Positions 63,990-64,000 of a DNA stretch of 64,000 nucleotides are shown here, in pieces. Source of the DNA: Pontibacter fetidus (GTDB taxonomy: Bacteria; Bacteroidota; Bacteroidia; Cytophagales; Hymenobacteraceae). The notes under the pieces are model-generated. The model searched no databases. It was not told the origin of the DNA and saw only the letters and a list, made by a program, of their open reading frames with translations. The position numbers were made by a program, and so were the translations under genes. The first letter of the stretch is position 1; each line of letters starts with the position of its first letter. The stretch spans positions 124,001 to 188,000 of the forward strand of contig NZ_JAAEAA010000005.1 of the NCBI RefSeq assembly GCF_010119545.1. The letters run 5' to 3'.

Positions 63990-64000
63990 CAGGCTAAGAA

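Overview
The window looks like chromosomal DNA of a Bacteroidota bacterium, most likely Cytophagales close to Pontibacter/Hymenobacteraceae. This is an inference from gene content and style. The evidence is a TamB gene followed by a lipidated TamA-type protein (TamL), GH92 mannosidases with signal peptides, almost no Shine-Dalgarno sequences, a few TAnnTTTG-type -7 elements, frequent TTG starts, and a mid-range GC content. No rRNA, tRNA, CRISPR array, prophage or intact insertion sequence was recognised.

Layout. 1-10 kb is an alpha-glucan/trehalose and osmotic-stress block: the tail of glgE, a fused treS-maltokinase, glgB, a UPF0316 membrane protein, an MscS channel, and a two-domain trehalose-6-phosphate synthase/phosphatase whose phosphatase nucleophile is replaced by Glu. 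10-12.5 kb holds a repeat island and xseBA. 12.6-17.3 kb is the glyoxylate shunt (aceB, aceA) with a divergent ScfR/RamB-type regulator and a palindrome between them. 17.7-22.3 kb holds a coiled-coil protein, an aldehyde dehydrogenase-SDR pair, and an HMG-CoA lyase-CCG iron-sulphur protein pair. 22.4-27 kb holds a small beta-barrel, a TIGR02587-TIGR02588-cyanophycinase operon, and a ferredoxin/ferredoxin reductase pair. 27.4-32 kb holds two Tyr/Gly/Arg-rich disordered proteins, a pirin, a thioredoxin and small unknown genes. 31.6-37.7 kb holds a hybrid PAS kinase/response regulator pair and two secreted hydrolases. 37.8-45.2 kb is tamL-tamB. 45.8-52.6 kb holds an ACP-like protein without its serine and a tripartite RND efflux operon with a GbsR-type regulator and two matching operators. 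53.3-54.1 kb is a scar of two broken genes (EcsC family and an outer-membrane efflux factor) that meet at one breakpoint. 54.3-64 kb holds an FAD/NAD-binding protein, an APC permease, a pseudouridine synthase and two convergent GH92 enzymes.

Two things stand out at the scale of the whole window. First, the hexamer CTATAG (usually as AACTATAG or CTATAGTT) is strongly over-represented, in genes on both strands, in gaps, and in terminator loops; I counted 55 in the first 30 kb against about 7 expected by chance. Second, the gaps carry several REP/REPIN-like inverted elements built on a CCCCTTGAGGGG core, plus one larger element with imperfect inverted ends of about 52 bases. These two repeat systems, the serine-less ACP, the degenerate phosphatase domain and the disordered Tyr/Gly/Arg-rich pair are the best leads for something undescribed.
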